64,000 nt of DNA from Stercorarius parasiticus (Eukaryota; Chordata; Aves; Charadriiformes; Stercorariidae). Of the stretch, positions 34,901 through 45,432 are shown one piece after another. The notes below the pieces were generated by a model. That model saw only the letters and a list, made by a program, of their open reading frames with translations. It was not told the origin of the DNA and did not search any database. The stretch lies in the NCBI GenBank assembly GCA_013396915.1, contig VWZL01000274.1, positions 585,051 through 649,050 of the forward strand. The letters are read 5' to 3'. A program made the translations under genes and the position numbers. Each line of letters begins with the position of its first letter. Positions within the stretch are counted from its first letter, which is position 1.

Positions 34901-37900
34901 AGCCACTTCTGGGCACATCAGGGGGGTCACGAGAAGGGCTTGGCTACGCAATCTGGACAGGTCCTTTTGGAATCAGCACATACAGAAGCAAAGCTGGAAG
35001 TACACAGGTCACCTTTGTGAATACACAGTGAGGTCACCCTTGTCCACACATAGTGCTGCTTTCTTTGGGGAAAAGACTTCCAAAACTGGGAGGCTTCAAT
35101 AATCTTGAAGTCTCCCGCCAGATACCATGTCCCATGTGCAGACAGGAGAGGAGACTGCCCAGCTCAGTCTAGAAATCTGATCTATCACAACTGATGTTAA
35201 CTGAGAGATAAATATTTTTTGTAATCCACGCTGGTGAAAGCAATGATTACAATCACTTCTGAAAGAGCCTCTGCTAATAGACAAAACCTTTGCAGAGAGC
35301 CCAAGGCATGGGGCAGCCTGGCAGCACAGCTGTGTCCCTCTACCCCCTTCCCCAACTCAAGCAAGAATGCAAAGTGTGCAACCTCACCTTTCAATGGGTC
35401 CTGCTTGGTGCAATGAGCAAAACTGACAGTCAGTAACTCACGCTGTGATAGCCAAATTGCCTGCTAGCTTTTTGTGTTTCTCCCCTGTAGCTTCGATGAA
35501 ATGGGTAAATACGATATTCCAGCAGAGCTGTACTTCATCATGAATAAAACTGGACGGAAGGATGTATACTATATTGGTCACTCGGAAGGCTCAACAACAG
35601 GTAATGTTAGGGCTGCCTGAGTTCAAAACAGTTAGTATTACTGTCTATGATTTATATATAAGATCCATGAGTAGATATTGGGGTTTATGCCATGGTGTGC
35701 CATTGCTCTTTTGCAAAAATAAACTCAGAAACAAAGGAGGAAATGGGTGGAAGTGGCATGTGGCCACATTCTTAGACAATTATTTTCCTTTCTTCTCATA
35801 CCTGCATTCTAAGGGTCCTTTTGCAAAACAAATCTTTCAGGCCAAGACACCACCTTCTTTGTCTTTGGATACCTATGTTCTAGGCAACCAGTTAAAGTTC
35901 TCACAAATATATCAGTGGAGAAATGTAGGCATGTTCAGAAAACAGGATGGGATGCACCTCTTTTTTGATTTTCCTTCCTTCCTCCCTCCCTCCTTCCTTC
36001 CCCGTTCTCTTCCTTTATGTGTGCATTCACTCTCACCTGAGTTTGCACTTAGTTACATGTAAAAATCTGCTCATAATCCTCAGACAATTATTGTATCACT
36101 GTGTGACAGCGTAAACATATACAGTCTTTTAGAGACTGCAAGCTGAAAAACTCATTATTTTATTAGAGTTTACAGAACTTTAAAGGGAATTTGAAATAAA
36201 AATATCTGATTAATGCATCTTCTCCCCAAAAAATGGCCTTAACACCACATCGTCAGTTCTGAGAAAATCAATATCTGGACATGCTCTAATGAACCTGTAT
36301 CCTTAGAATGAACTCTGTCTCCCAAATAAAAGTTTCAAGAATCTTACATTTTCCTTGGCTCTGCAGCATAGAAATGGACAACAGCCAGTGGGCTGCTAAT
36401 CTAGTCTCACTTCTTTGCTGCCTACTGCTTTTTTGTTTATTTGGTCTGTGGAGATCTCTCCAGTAACTTGACTGGTGTCTTCTGTGTTTGCAGGCTTCAT
36501 AGCATTTTCCACTTACCCTGAGTTGTCTCAAAGGATTAAAGTGTTCTTTGCTGTGGGACCAGTAACCACAATCACACATGCTACCAGTCCTCTGGTAACA
36601 TTTGCACGTCTTCCCGAATCACTGATCAGGGTATGTCATTCCTCTGTCTAAAAGACATAATCGTCTGCTTTGTCTCTAAAGGACTCACTCAAGCTGAACT
36701 GATTTTAAGGGGGTGATGAGTTAGGAATTAATTCAGTGTATCAGACTGATGACAGTGCTGGTAGACTTCAGATTTTCCACAGCGCTAAGCTGCAAGGCTT
36801 GGCATGGTATCTCTTTTGTGACTTCTTTAAGATAACAGGCATACTTTCACCATTGTTTGTTGAAATCAAGTATTTTTGAAGGAAGCTCATAAACACCAGA
36901 ATAAAAGGAGTCTAAACATAGTCTACTAAATCTAGGCTTAGGCACTAGTAGAAAACTACAAATAAGAGATTCCACATCTTAATTTCATTATACATGCAGC
37001 TCATTTAAGCTTGTGAAATATTCACTTGTAAAATGGTAAAGAAAACTTAAAGGGAAATACCTATTTCACACCAGAATTTACCAATTTAATAACATTTGCT
37101 GGGAATGGTGGAAATCCTGCATGCTATACTTAATGTTAAACTGCAGGAGCACATCCGCTTTCTGTCCAAGCTGTACCCATTATGCGACTATAGAGCATCC
37201 GGCTCTGCATCCTTCTCATTTGTCTGCTCCCTCTTTTACGCAGTAGCAATACTCACAGTACAGTTTGTGTACCTGCCTGGAAGAAATATTAGGTCAAAAA
37301 GGGACTTCCTATACTCTGCAGTCACGAGTGCAGCCAACTGCCTTTTCTCACTGAGGTCAGCACACTAAAATCAGACAGACAGTGACTTGTGCCTAATAAT
37401 AAGAAGCAGGAAGAACATCTGGTGTGCTCTTGGGAAGAACACACTTTAAAGGATACTGGGATGTCAAGCAGTTTCAGCAATCTTAGTTAAGAGGGAAGAC
37501 TACTAGAGAAAAGGGAGTGACAGTTTTCTGCATGAAATAACCGTGCAACAAGGAAAAAACCAGCAGTTTTGCACTTTTCCTCTCCTCAGTTACTACTTGG
37601 CTGCAAAGGAACTCTTCATCAGAATGAACTGCTGAAAGGGCCTTTAACATGGTTCTGCAGATCTCTGGGAAAAGTTTGTGCCAGTATCTTCTGCTTCGTA
37701 TCTGGGGACAGAATGCAAAGTCTGAACATGGTAAGCATGTGTAAGAACACTTTAATACAAGTAAAGCTCAAGCAATTTTGAAGGAAAATAATTTTTCTGC
37801 CTTATGTCTACAAGTAGTTACAGGGACATAGAGAAATGTGTTGCGGGTTTCAGAAATGCCAACCAGGAGCTCAGCTAATATGAGATCTGCCACCTGACAC

Positions 37901-40900
37901 GTTCAAATCACGCAAGGAAGAAAGGCTGAATTCAGAATGGTCCCATCATGCAATGGTGTCCCTCAGTGTCCCCTCTTCTGGGTATAAGCAAAAGAAAAGT
38001 TGAAAAGATACCAAAGCTTTTTGAAATGGACAAATAGAAGGAGAAAGACCTTTTTTCTTTTGCACAATTCATATTTACCTTCCTAAATAGGAAGACATCC
38101 AGATCCTCTGAACATAAGAGTTTGTTTCTTTTTGGTCACTACACAACAAAACATTTCTAGTCAAAGCTCAAAGCTGTTTATTTACACTTCTCTCAACAGC
38201 AAGATCTCATTCCTTTACTCTGTCTGCTACTTTTTTTTTCTTGCAGACCTTCCACATGTCAGTTCTCCAGTGGTCTTTGATCTCACATACTCAGACGACT
38301 TAACAAGTGTTCCTATAAAAAGCTCACACACATGTAGCCTCGTTATGCTGGAGCAGTCTATTAACAATCCTCCTCTACTGACTAACACAGCACTATTTAA
38401 AAGCATCATACAAACCGTAGAAACTGAGAAAAACAAAGCCTGTGTACACTCCCCAAATGATGTTTTCCATATGACTAAGCACTAACGTGGGAAAGACTCT
38501 CCCAAAGGCATAAAATTCTACATACTCTTTTCCTACTGTAAATTCCCATATTTGTGAGTCTCTCCTCAACTTTCTTTTTGATATTTGAAGAATATCCCAT
38601 TAAAATGGGGTTTTAACACAGCAGCAGTATGTTGCTCAGGTCCTTCACAGCTTTATTCTCTCACAGCACTGGATCATTGCCTTTATAACACTTCTGCTTT
38701 CTCTACAGAGTCGAATTGATACATACGTAGGACATTCCCCTGCTGGAACATCCACACAGAACGTTATTCATTGGCAACAGGTATAACTGTGTACTGATGT
38801 ATAAACAGACTCTTACTACTGCTTTTCATGCAACCGACAGCCTCCAGGGAAGCCTAGAGGTGGTGGATCTGGGGAACTGCCCACCACATCTTCTCGCGTG
38901 CTGCCGTGAGCACCCGCCACAGAGGGAGCTCTGTTCCCCGTGGCTCACCAGACCATTACCTGAATTGCCCCTTTGGTATCTGGCACTGAGACTTCCCCAG
39001 GGCACATCAGGCCGCTCTGCACGTTGGGCTCTAATGGCTTTCCAGCCTTCATCTTTATTTATGAAGACACTTGCCTTGAGAGTTGCAGAAGCGAACTTGA
39101 GTGGCCAGGGGATGATCCAGACAAAGAATTGATCCAGGCTAAAGCTTTTCTCCCAGAGGGTTAATTGCAGCCTGCATCATCTCCCAGACACAGTTAACTG
39201 CACAAATGCTTCTGCCGGCACAAGCGGCAAGGGGGGGACTGCCTCTTCTGCTGGCATCTTATGCTGCTCTCAGACCTAAGTTGTTCTGCCTATGTTCCAA
39301 ATCAAACCAGGGTAAGAGAGCATTGGCTCAGAAATATATCACTGTATGTGCACAGAATTGTGGCCGCTTCTGTCAACTCTTAAATATACTTGTGGTTCTG
39401 CACACACCCTTGACGAAAATTCACAGGATACAGACCACCAGCACACAAAGGCAGAAAATAGAGACAAGCTACCAGATTTCTAGCATATCCTCAGTTACTT
39501 AAAGGTGAAAAAAAAAAATGCACGTATGTTTTCAGTAAGACAGGTTCATCTTTTTTTTTTTTCCTTTTGACAAAGCACATTCAGGAAGACAACAGTTTAG
39601 CGATAAGCTAATCACACCCTGCTCCCAGTAGCCAAACTCTTGTAAGAAGTACAGAGCCTCTGGAAATGTCGCCAGTGCTGCGAGCAGACCAAAGTGACAC
39701 ACAAAAGTCAAGGTGTGTCAGGAGGTATCATATGTTACACTAGACTAGTAATAGCCCTGACATACCTCCACGTCACAAACAGGGATCCCAACTTTAGTTA
39801 ACTAAAATAGTCAAGCAAAATTTTAATAACATACCAAGGGTGGTGGCTGAGAATCAGGAGAGAATGTTAGCAAGAGGAAAGGAGATAAAGTCACTCACCC
39901 TGCAATCCATCCTAAGTACCCCTGGAAGCCTGTCCACTGCCTGAGCCTTGGCTTCAGTCATAGGCAGGAAAATGCCTCCTGCCCTCTGTTCTGTCTCTTA
40001 ACACTTTCATTTTATCTGTCCTTGTTCCAATATCAATAGCTAGCGCGTTCAGGCCAATTTCAAGCTTATGACTACGGCGCTAAGGAAAACATGAAGAAAT
40101 ACAACCAGGTAAGGCGATACGCTTTCCCTGAGAACTCGTCCTTGGGTCCTGGAAAAAATAAGAACAGAAAAATTCAGAGAGAGCGCTGCTTTCAGAGAGA
40201 CTTCTGCTGTGGTGAACTAATGTATCCTGTACAGAAAAAAGGAAACAGAAAAAACTTGGTCACTAGGAGTTTGGTTACTGCCCAGTCAGCACTCAGAAAT
40301 GCTCCGCTTCTCCTGCAGCACTGGTAACTTGCCTGACAATTTTTTGAGATTTGATTAGACCGGTTGACTTGTACAGAGCTTTTCTGAGTCAGGGCAGGTT
40401 ATTTCATATGTGGCACATTATTTTACAGGTGGAGAAAGATTCCAAAGATTTCTCAGACACATTCCATTCACACATATGGTCTTTAAATACTGAAGTTTAC
40501 ATTTCTGAATGGGCAACATTCAATTCCCAATACTTTGAATGGTTAGGAAATTGCCCAAAAAAGCAGTCAATGAGAAGAATAACAGAACCACCCTTAGATA
40601 ACAGGGGTCAATTTAAAAGTGTTTTCTGAATGGTCTCTTACCACCCCGTAGACAATAGGGAAGGCACAGACAAAAGGCTCATGGGCTATTATTCCATCAG
40701 TAACAACCCTGTGACCTAGAGAGAGTGTCAAGTGAAGTCTGGGACAATACAACTAAAAGTCTTTCACTCCATGCCCCATAAAAGCATGAAGAGGACCCTA
40801 CGTAGGCCAAAAACAGGACACACATGAACAACAACTCTGCAGTCCTTGCCTGATAAACACAGACACTAGTCTTTCCATATCCTCACCTCCAAAGGGCACG

Positions 40901-41367
40901 AGTAGATGTCAAACTGCAGGACAACTCATAGCCATGCACTAAGGAAAGACACAGGAATAAGATGGATCATTCCCTTTCCTGGTAGACAGGGAATGGAGTG
41001 AGGGAAATAGACACTAAGTGGGTGGCCTTCATCCTTACTGTTTTACTGTGGAGAGTGCGGAAGGGAGAGAGAGATGCTTGCACAAAATCCTTTCTCTAAA
41101 CACAACTTCTGATACAACAGCATTCACTCAGGTCTCCTCCCTTCCTTACAGTCTGCTCCTCCTGCATACAAGATAGAGAAGATAAACATGCCAATTGCTG
41201 TTTGGAGCGGTGGACATGACAAATTTGCAGATCCAAAAGACATGGCGAAGCTACTGCCTCGGATTTCTAATCTCATTTACCATGAGCATTTTCCTGCTTG
41301 GGGACATCTTGATTTCATCTGGGGGCTGATGCAACTGAGAGAATGTATCAAAAAATCGTTGAACTAA
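31845..41367 (+). CDS. LIPM-like acid lipase, copy 2 (C-terminal frameshift)
   Basis: Paralogue of copy 1 with identical exon lengths up to the last exon: 31845-31967, 34129-34243, 34487-34685, 35491-35600, 36494-36630, 37590-37730, 38709-38780, 40040-40108 and 41152-41367; 393 residues predicted. The signal peptide, Ser177 (GHSEG), Asp345 (GGHDKF) and His374 (WGHLDF) are retained. The oxyanion region reads LLHRGT, so the conserved His is Arg while the Gly stays. One base is missing at about 41320-41326, after TTCATCTGG. The tail therefore reads [14 protein letters not shown] and stops at 41365-41367, instead of the family tail, whose frame would stop at 41382-41384. The exon 3 donor has lost its final exonic G. 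With no other break and a diverged cap, it may be functional, newly decaying, or affected by a sequencing error in the G run. Confidence 0.88.
32431..33392 (-). mobile_element. CR1 LINE, 5'-truncated, in lipase copy 2 intron 1
   Basis: Begins at low coordinates with repeated atcatagaat words (the CR1 3' end) and ttggttggaagagaccttta, then runs about 960 bases in minus orientation. A 129-codon open frame (33113-32724) encodes the C-terminal part of the CR1 ORF2 reverse-transcriptase protein (for example [32 protein letters not shown]). The rest of ORF2 is absent. Intron 1 of copy 1 lacks it. Confidence 0.92.
34129..34243 (+). CDS. Lipase copy 2, exon 2
   Basis: Identical to exon 2 of copy 1 over 115 bases. 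Acceptor ttcccacag, donor gtgtga. Confidence 0.93.
34244..34486 (+). other. Lipase copy 2 intron 2
   Basis: 243 bases against 1059 in copy 1. The first part matches 3708-3860, so about 0.8 kb was lost here or gained in copy 1. Confidence 0.7.
34487..34685 (+). CDS. Lipase copy 2, exon 3 (altered oxyanion motif)
   Basis: Residues 80-145. [13 protein letters not shown] replaces [14 protein letters not shown] of copy 1; [12 protein letters not shown] follows. Donor is aa/gtactc, weaker than the ag/gtactc of copy 1; the split codon becomes Asn146 instead of Ser. Confidence 0.88.
35291..35604 (+). repeat. Identical paralogous tract (intron 3 end plus exon 4)
   Basis: No difference seen from 5363-5676 over 314 bases at a constant offset of 29928, with divergent sequence on both sides. 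Suggests recent gene conversion. Confidence 0.8.
35491..35600 (+). CDS. Lipase copy 2, exon 4 (nucleophile elbow)
   Basis: Identical to copy 1, including GHSEG with Ser177, within the identical block 35291-35604. Confidence 0.94.
35971..36001 (+). repeat. Pyrimidine (CCTT)n/(CCTC)n microsatellite
   Basis: Tandem ttcc and ctcc units in lipase copy 2 intron 4. Confidence 0.85.
36494..36630 (+). CDS. Lipase copy 2, exon 5 (cap start)
   Basis: Residues 183-228, [15 protein letters not shown] onward, ending SLIR. Open with intact splice sites despite 16 residue changes from copy 1. Confidence 0.9.
37590..37730 (+). CDS. Lipase copy 2, exon 6 (cap/lid)
   Basis: Residues 229-275, [17 protein letters not shown] onward, ending LNM. 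Reading frame, length and splice sites intact; 25 of 47 residues differ from copy 1. Confidence 0.9.
38562..39243 (+). repeat. Near-identical paralogous tract (copy 2 partner)
   Basis: Partner of 9133-9799, covering the end of intron 6, exon 7 and part of intron 7. Confidence 0.75.
38709..38780 (+). CDS. Lipase copy 2, exon 7
   Basis: Residues 276-299, [18 protein letters not shown] and following. Lies within the near-identical tract shared with copy 1. Confidence 0.92.
40040..40108 (+). CDS. Lipase copy 2, exon 8
   Basis: Residues 300-322, [17 protein letters not shown] onward. The acceptor is atcaatag, with a poorer pyrimidine tract than in copy 1. Confidence 0.86.
40841..41319 (+). repeat. 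Near-identical paralogous tract (intron 8 end plus exon 9)
   Basis: Aligns with 11823-12301 at a constant offset of 29018, without indels and with few substitutions. The one-base deletion of copy 2 comes directly after it. Confidence 0.75.
41152..41367 (+). CDS. Lipase copy 2, exon 9 (frameshifted end)
   Basis: Residues 323-393. Asp345 and His374 are upstream of the one-base deletion in the G run at 41320-41326; after it the frame differs and ends 17 bases before the ancestral stop position. Confidence 0.85.
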   Translation, partial: SAPPAYKIEKINMPIAVWSGGHDKFADPKDMAKLLPRISNLIYHEHFPAWGHLDFIWGLMQLRECIKKSLN

Positions 41368-41804
41368 TAGCAAAATACCATTGAAGCTTCACACCGGAAT
41401 TCATTCATCCGGTAAAAACCCCAAAGATTTCTATTTAGCAGTTGAATATGGGTATAGGGTTTGATATAGGGGTTTACAAACCACTGTCAATTGGTTTGCA
41501 AATTTTTTATTTTGCTTTCCGTGGTGTTACATTATTTTGTTGACTGCAGTCTCTCTGAAGAAGTTGAGGTACCTGGGGATGACCACTGAAAATACAAATA
41601 CATTGGAAGGAACACTTCAGGGATCACTTGTTTTGGAAAATTTTAGCTTTTATAGGACTGGTTTTGCTACAACTAAGATTTCTTTTTCTCTTCCCTGGCA
41701 GATCAATATCACATATTCCAGGTGAGACAGAGGTGTTATTCCACAAAAACCCAAAAATGGGAGATACTAATTTCTCTGTTGAAGCATTACTGATATTTGT
41801 TTAA

Positions 41805-41810
41805 ATTAAA
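41805..41810 (+). promoter_or_regulatory. Probable polyadenylation signal ATTAAA, lipase copy 2
   Basis: ATTAAA in tttaaattaaacc, at the position matching the signal of copy 1. Confidence 0.5.
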
Positions 41811-42139
41811 CCATCTATCCTCTTGATAGAGAGTTTGACCTGTTTTCTTCTCACATTAACAACAGCAGCAAGCCAGACCCAAAAGGCTCACTTGTAAGAC
41901 TACCATGGCATGTAAGCAGACAGTAGTTGGCTTTAAGGGTGCAAATGCCAAGGAATCCAACATCAGGAAACCTACGTCAGAGAGAAATCACTTGATTGTT
42001 GGACAGACACAGATACTCACACTGACTAATGGTTTGTTAACACCCTTACTACAAAGAGCACAACTGTCTTTACATCCATAACCTGGAAACTAAGGATTGA
42101 GGGTGTGCAGACATAACAGCAGCCTGCACACAAAGGACG

Positions 42140-42400
42140 ACAGCATTCATCTCAAGAAATATTCCTGGCACTGTCAGTAAAGAAGTTGTTTCCAGTTCTT
42201 CTAGCTTCTCAATTCACAGTGTTAGTGTGTCCCACATGCTCACCTACAAGATTATTCCAGGAGGTGAAAAATCACATCAAAGGGTTCATCATTCCAGGCC
42301 AAGACAGGGTAGCTTAGGCACTGTGGGTGTTTCTAGGTGGGGGCTTAAGCCCAGATTCCTCAATTGAGACTTGTGGCAAACGAAACCCATTTGATGGTAA
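42140..42400. repeat. Segmental-duplication relic matching 13110-13470
   Basis: Moderately diverged but collinear with the region between lipase copy 1 and ANKRD22. Confidence 0.6.
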
Positions 42401-42908
42401 TCTGGGAGATGGATATCAATATATAAGCAAAACATGTTTGCCTCATGCAATATAGAAAACACATGCTAAGGAGATGACACACCTTCTCCAGCAGCCTGTG
42501 GTATCACTGGGAACTGAGCTCACAACTTCTGGAGAGGTTCACAGTCCAAGATACAGAGATTGCACTTACACCACACTATTTATAAACCCCAGTGTCCTGA
42601 CCATCCCAGAGAACTCAAAACAGACCTAGCCCACCTCCACAACATAGCAGGGCAATCCTGGCACAGGCACATCAAACATTACACCCAATACAAACACAAG
42701 CTCTAGGTCTGAAGGGAGGGGGAGCAGGACCAAGAATTCCAGCTTAGGTAAAGAGGAATCGAGCACCTCATTGAAGTGTGGCAGCAAAGCCCTTCACCTC
42801 TGCTCTCACGCACACTTCTGCAGCACCACCCAACATTCAGTCGAGATGCACACAATGAACCTGACAGCATGACGCTGCACAAAACACACGATGGAAGGGA
42901 GGGAAAAC

Positions 42909-43056
42909 AAAGAATCACACCAAACTCCTTCCACCCTCACCAGTGGTGCCTTTTCCCTGCCACAGAATCAGGGCTAACCACGAACTAACTCAGATTCTCC
43001 ATGAACCAGAGCACATGGCTCTGCCCAGCTGAAGAAAGCAATGGGCAGACACTGGG
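42909..43056. repeat. Segmental-duplication block A (unit 2)
   Basis: Matches 22948-23095, which lies inside ANKRD22 intron 1. No ANKRD22 exon accompanies it here. Confidence 0.7.
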
Positions 43057-43497
43057 GACTGCCCTTTCTGGGAGATGAATGAAAGGGGATCTAGTAGTTC
43101 CTCAAAACCCAGTTGTGTGGACGCAGGTCTGAGATTAAGCTCACTCAGCTTGGAAGCAGGCACCAATGGGCACTCCAGGACATCAAGTTCAAACTTCTCT
43201 AGAGGGCGTTCCTGTGCTGTACAAGAACCAGCCACAGCCACACCCTGAAAGAGGTTACAGGGAAGCATTCGTGTCAGTGACTAACACTGGAAAAGAACAC
43301 AACGTGCAGTGTCTTCCACACTGAACACCTAAACCTAGTGTTCAACCTAACATCACCTTTAACCTAACTGACTTTTCAAAGGATTGCCAAATTCTCTGAT
43401 GGAAGACAACAAATTTCCAAATGCTCATCAGGTAGCTTCTCAACTTCCTAGAGTTTCCTGCAAGCAAACGTTATCTTCTTATTGCCATCCATCAGGA

Positions 43498-43748
43498 ATG
43501 CAGTCCCAGAATGGGCAGTGTCTGGACAACAGCAACACCCACCCCTTATACTCCCCCTCAGAAGTTAGCCACCCAGACAACATCCTTGCAGCATTGTAAG
43601 GGTCCCTTGCACCTCTGCTTCGGGATGGGATTAGCTCAACAGCTCCATTGAGCACAGAGAAACTCCTCCATGGCATGGACTAGAGCCTGTACTTTGTAGC
43701 GCTTTCAGCCAAACTGAGTGAACCACTGGTGTTGCATGAAAAATACAA
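43498..43748. repeat. Segmental-duplication block B (unit 2)
   Basis: Matches 27120-27370, upstream of ANKRD22 exon 1. Exon 1 itself (MGILYSE) is not present between blocks A and B. Confidence 0.7.
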
Positions 43749-43969
43749 GATAGCAAGGTAACTGTTTGAACAAACAGGATTTTTGTTGTTTGCTCAAATC
43801 AATCCCTCCTGTTACTAAAGCCAGGACCAAGGCCTGTCGCCCCACACCACAACCACCAGCACCAAGTGCGGTTCTTCAAGGCTGGGATGCCAAGCAGCCA
43901 GAATAGCCATGCACACAATGAAAGGAAGGAAGGGAAATGCCCTTACCATGCCTGCAGGTGCAGGATGGG

Positions 43970-44110
43970 CTAAATACAAGTATCTTAGGCCGCATCTAGA
44001 CTTCTGTGTCCAGATTTGGGTCCCAGGAAAGACACTGATATGACCAATATCTGCTGAGCAATTCAGCAGAAGGCCACCAAATTTATCATGGAGCAACTGA
44101 TAGATATTCC
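43970..44110 (+). mobile_element. Old CR1-like fragment
   Basis: Words such as ctgtgtccagatttgggtcc and cagaaggccaccaaattta resemble the CR1 ORF2 region, heavily mutated, in plus orientation. Confidence 0.4.
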
Positions 44111-44296
44111 TAGCAAAGCTCTGGACCAGCCCACAGCCCTGCGCTGCACAGCCTCCTCATAAACCCAGGCTGACAGCTTCTTTTCTTCCTGCAATGCCCG
44201 ACCTCCTCTGCCTTTGGGGAGATGGCCCCCCACCTCTCCAGCCATCCCTCTTTCGCAGGCACCACAGCTCAGGTACCACTTTCCCAGGTACCACAG

Positions 44297-44870
44297 TGTT
44301 ATGGTTTGAGAAATCCATAACAATTTATTACCATTTAGACAATTATTCTATCACCCGATGACCCCTCCCCACCCAGGAAAGGGTATCGGCGAAACAAGGA
44401 AACATGAGGGTTGAAATATAAATAGATTTAATAGGATAAGACTAAATAATTAACAATAATACTAAAGAACCAGTATTGATCCCAATACTAATATAAAATA
44501 TACAAGAATTATACTCAACCAATTCTATCGGTAGGAAGCTGTGCACTCCCAGCAGTGGACAGCAAATGTCGGACACTGTGAGCGCTGCAGCTTCAGGAGG
44601 AAGGGAAGGGCTCAGGGGTCCAGCACTGGGGCAAGAAGTTCTCTGTACCACCACCATCAAGGGAGAGAGAGCACTATGCACCAAACTTTCCAATTTATAT
44701 TGAATGTGACATTCATGGTATGAAATAATCCTGCTGGCCAGCCTGCGTCAAGTGCCCAGGCCTCATTCCTCCTCATCCCTGCACCCGGCAAGGCTTTAAA
44801 ACACCGAGACCTTGAATCTCACATAGCGCAGCTGGCTATAAAGTAAATATTTTCACTAATTCAGACAGTA
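44297..44870 (-). mobile_element. Probable ERV LTR, minus orientation
   Basis: The right end of the element (low coordinate) reads tgttatggtttgag, complementary to an LTR ending ccataaca. The minus strand carries cctattaaatctatttatat followed by tcaaccctcatg, as in avian LTR R/U5 regions, and tgacattcatggtatg near 44706 is a common avian LTR word. The other boundary is not clear. Confidence 0.55.
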
Positions 44871-45168
44871 GAGCCTTCCAAAAGTGGAGTTTTCCCCAGC
44901 ATTAGAAGATAAATTAGCCCTGCGTCGCTCAAACCAGGACACCGAGCACCACGGTGGCCACTGCATCTTCCTCCTCACCTGGCCGACCCCTTCCTCAGCC
45001 AGCAGCGTTAGCCCCATACCTAGGTGTAGATTAGCCCAGGCGAGGCACGCTCGCCCACCAGTACACCAGCAGGTATGTACTCTCGTTAACACACCAGCAA
45101 GGTGGGAAAGGTAGAAGGGACACAGGCCAGGTGAGGATGCTGCAACACCCCCTTTGGCCCATCACTCA

Positions 45169-45242
45169 CGCAAGGCACCTCCCGCTCTCGCCGCCGGCGC
45201 TTCCACTCGCCCGTCGGCGGCGAGGGCGGGAGGTGCCTTGCG
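45169..45242. repeat. Inverted repeat, 28-bp arms, 18-bp loop
   Basis: Left arm 45169-45196 (cgcaaggcacctcccgctct...) and right arm 45215-45242 are reverse complements with one mismatch. gcccatc/gatgggc extends the pairing after a short bulge. GC-rich and within the STAMBPL1 CpG island. Confidence 0.9.
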
Positions 45243-45420
45243 ATGGGCTCGTATCGGTGGAGGACCCGGCGGCGCAGATCGAGCCATGGCCACGCCGCTC
45301 GCCCCGGCGCCGCGCAGGCTCCTCCCTTCGCCCCGCACCGTAACCTGGGCCGGCGGCGGCGGAAGGCGCTCGGTGGGGGCGGGCGCCCCTGAGCTTTGTC
45401 TTCCAGCGGCGGCCGAACGG

Positions 45421-45432
45421 ATGGCGGAGCCG
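45421..45432 (+). CDS. STAMBPL1: STAMBPL1 exon 1, possible upstream coding start
   Basis: ATGGCGGAGCCG followed by donor gtaagc. Spliced to the exon at 56555 it reads MAEPTESN in frame into [10 protein letters not shown]. The open frame extends further upstream to an ATG in good context at 45286 (gagccATGG). Which start is used is unknown; the human protein starts at the equivalent of 56567. Confidence 0.5.
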
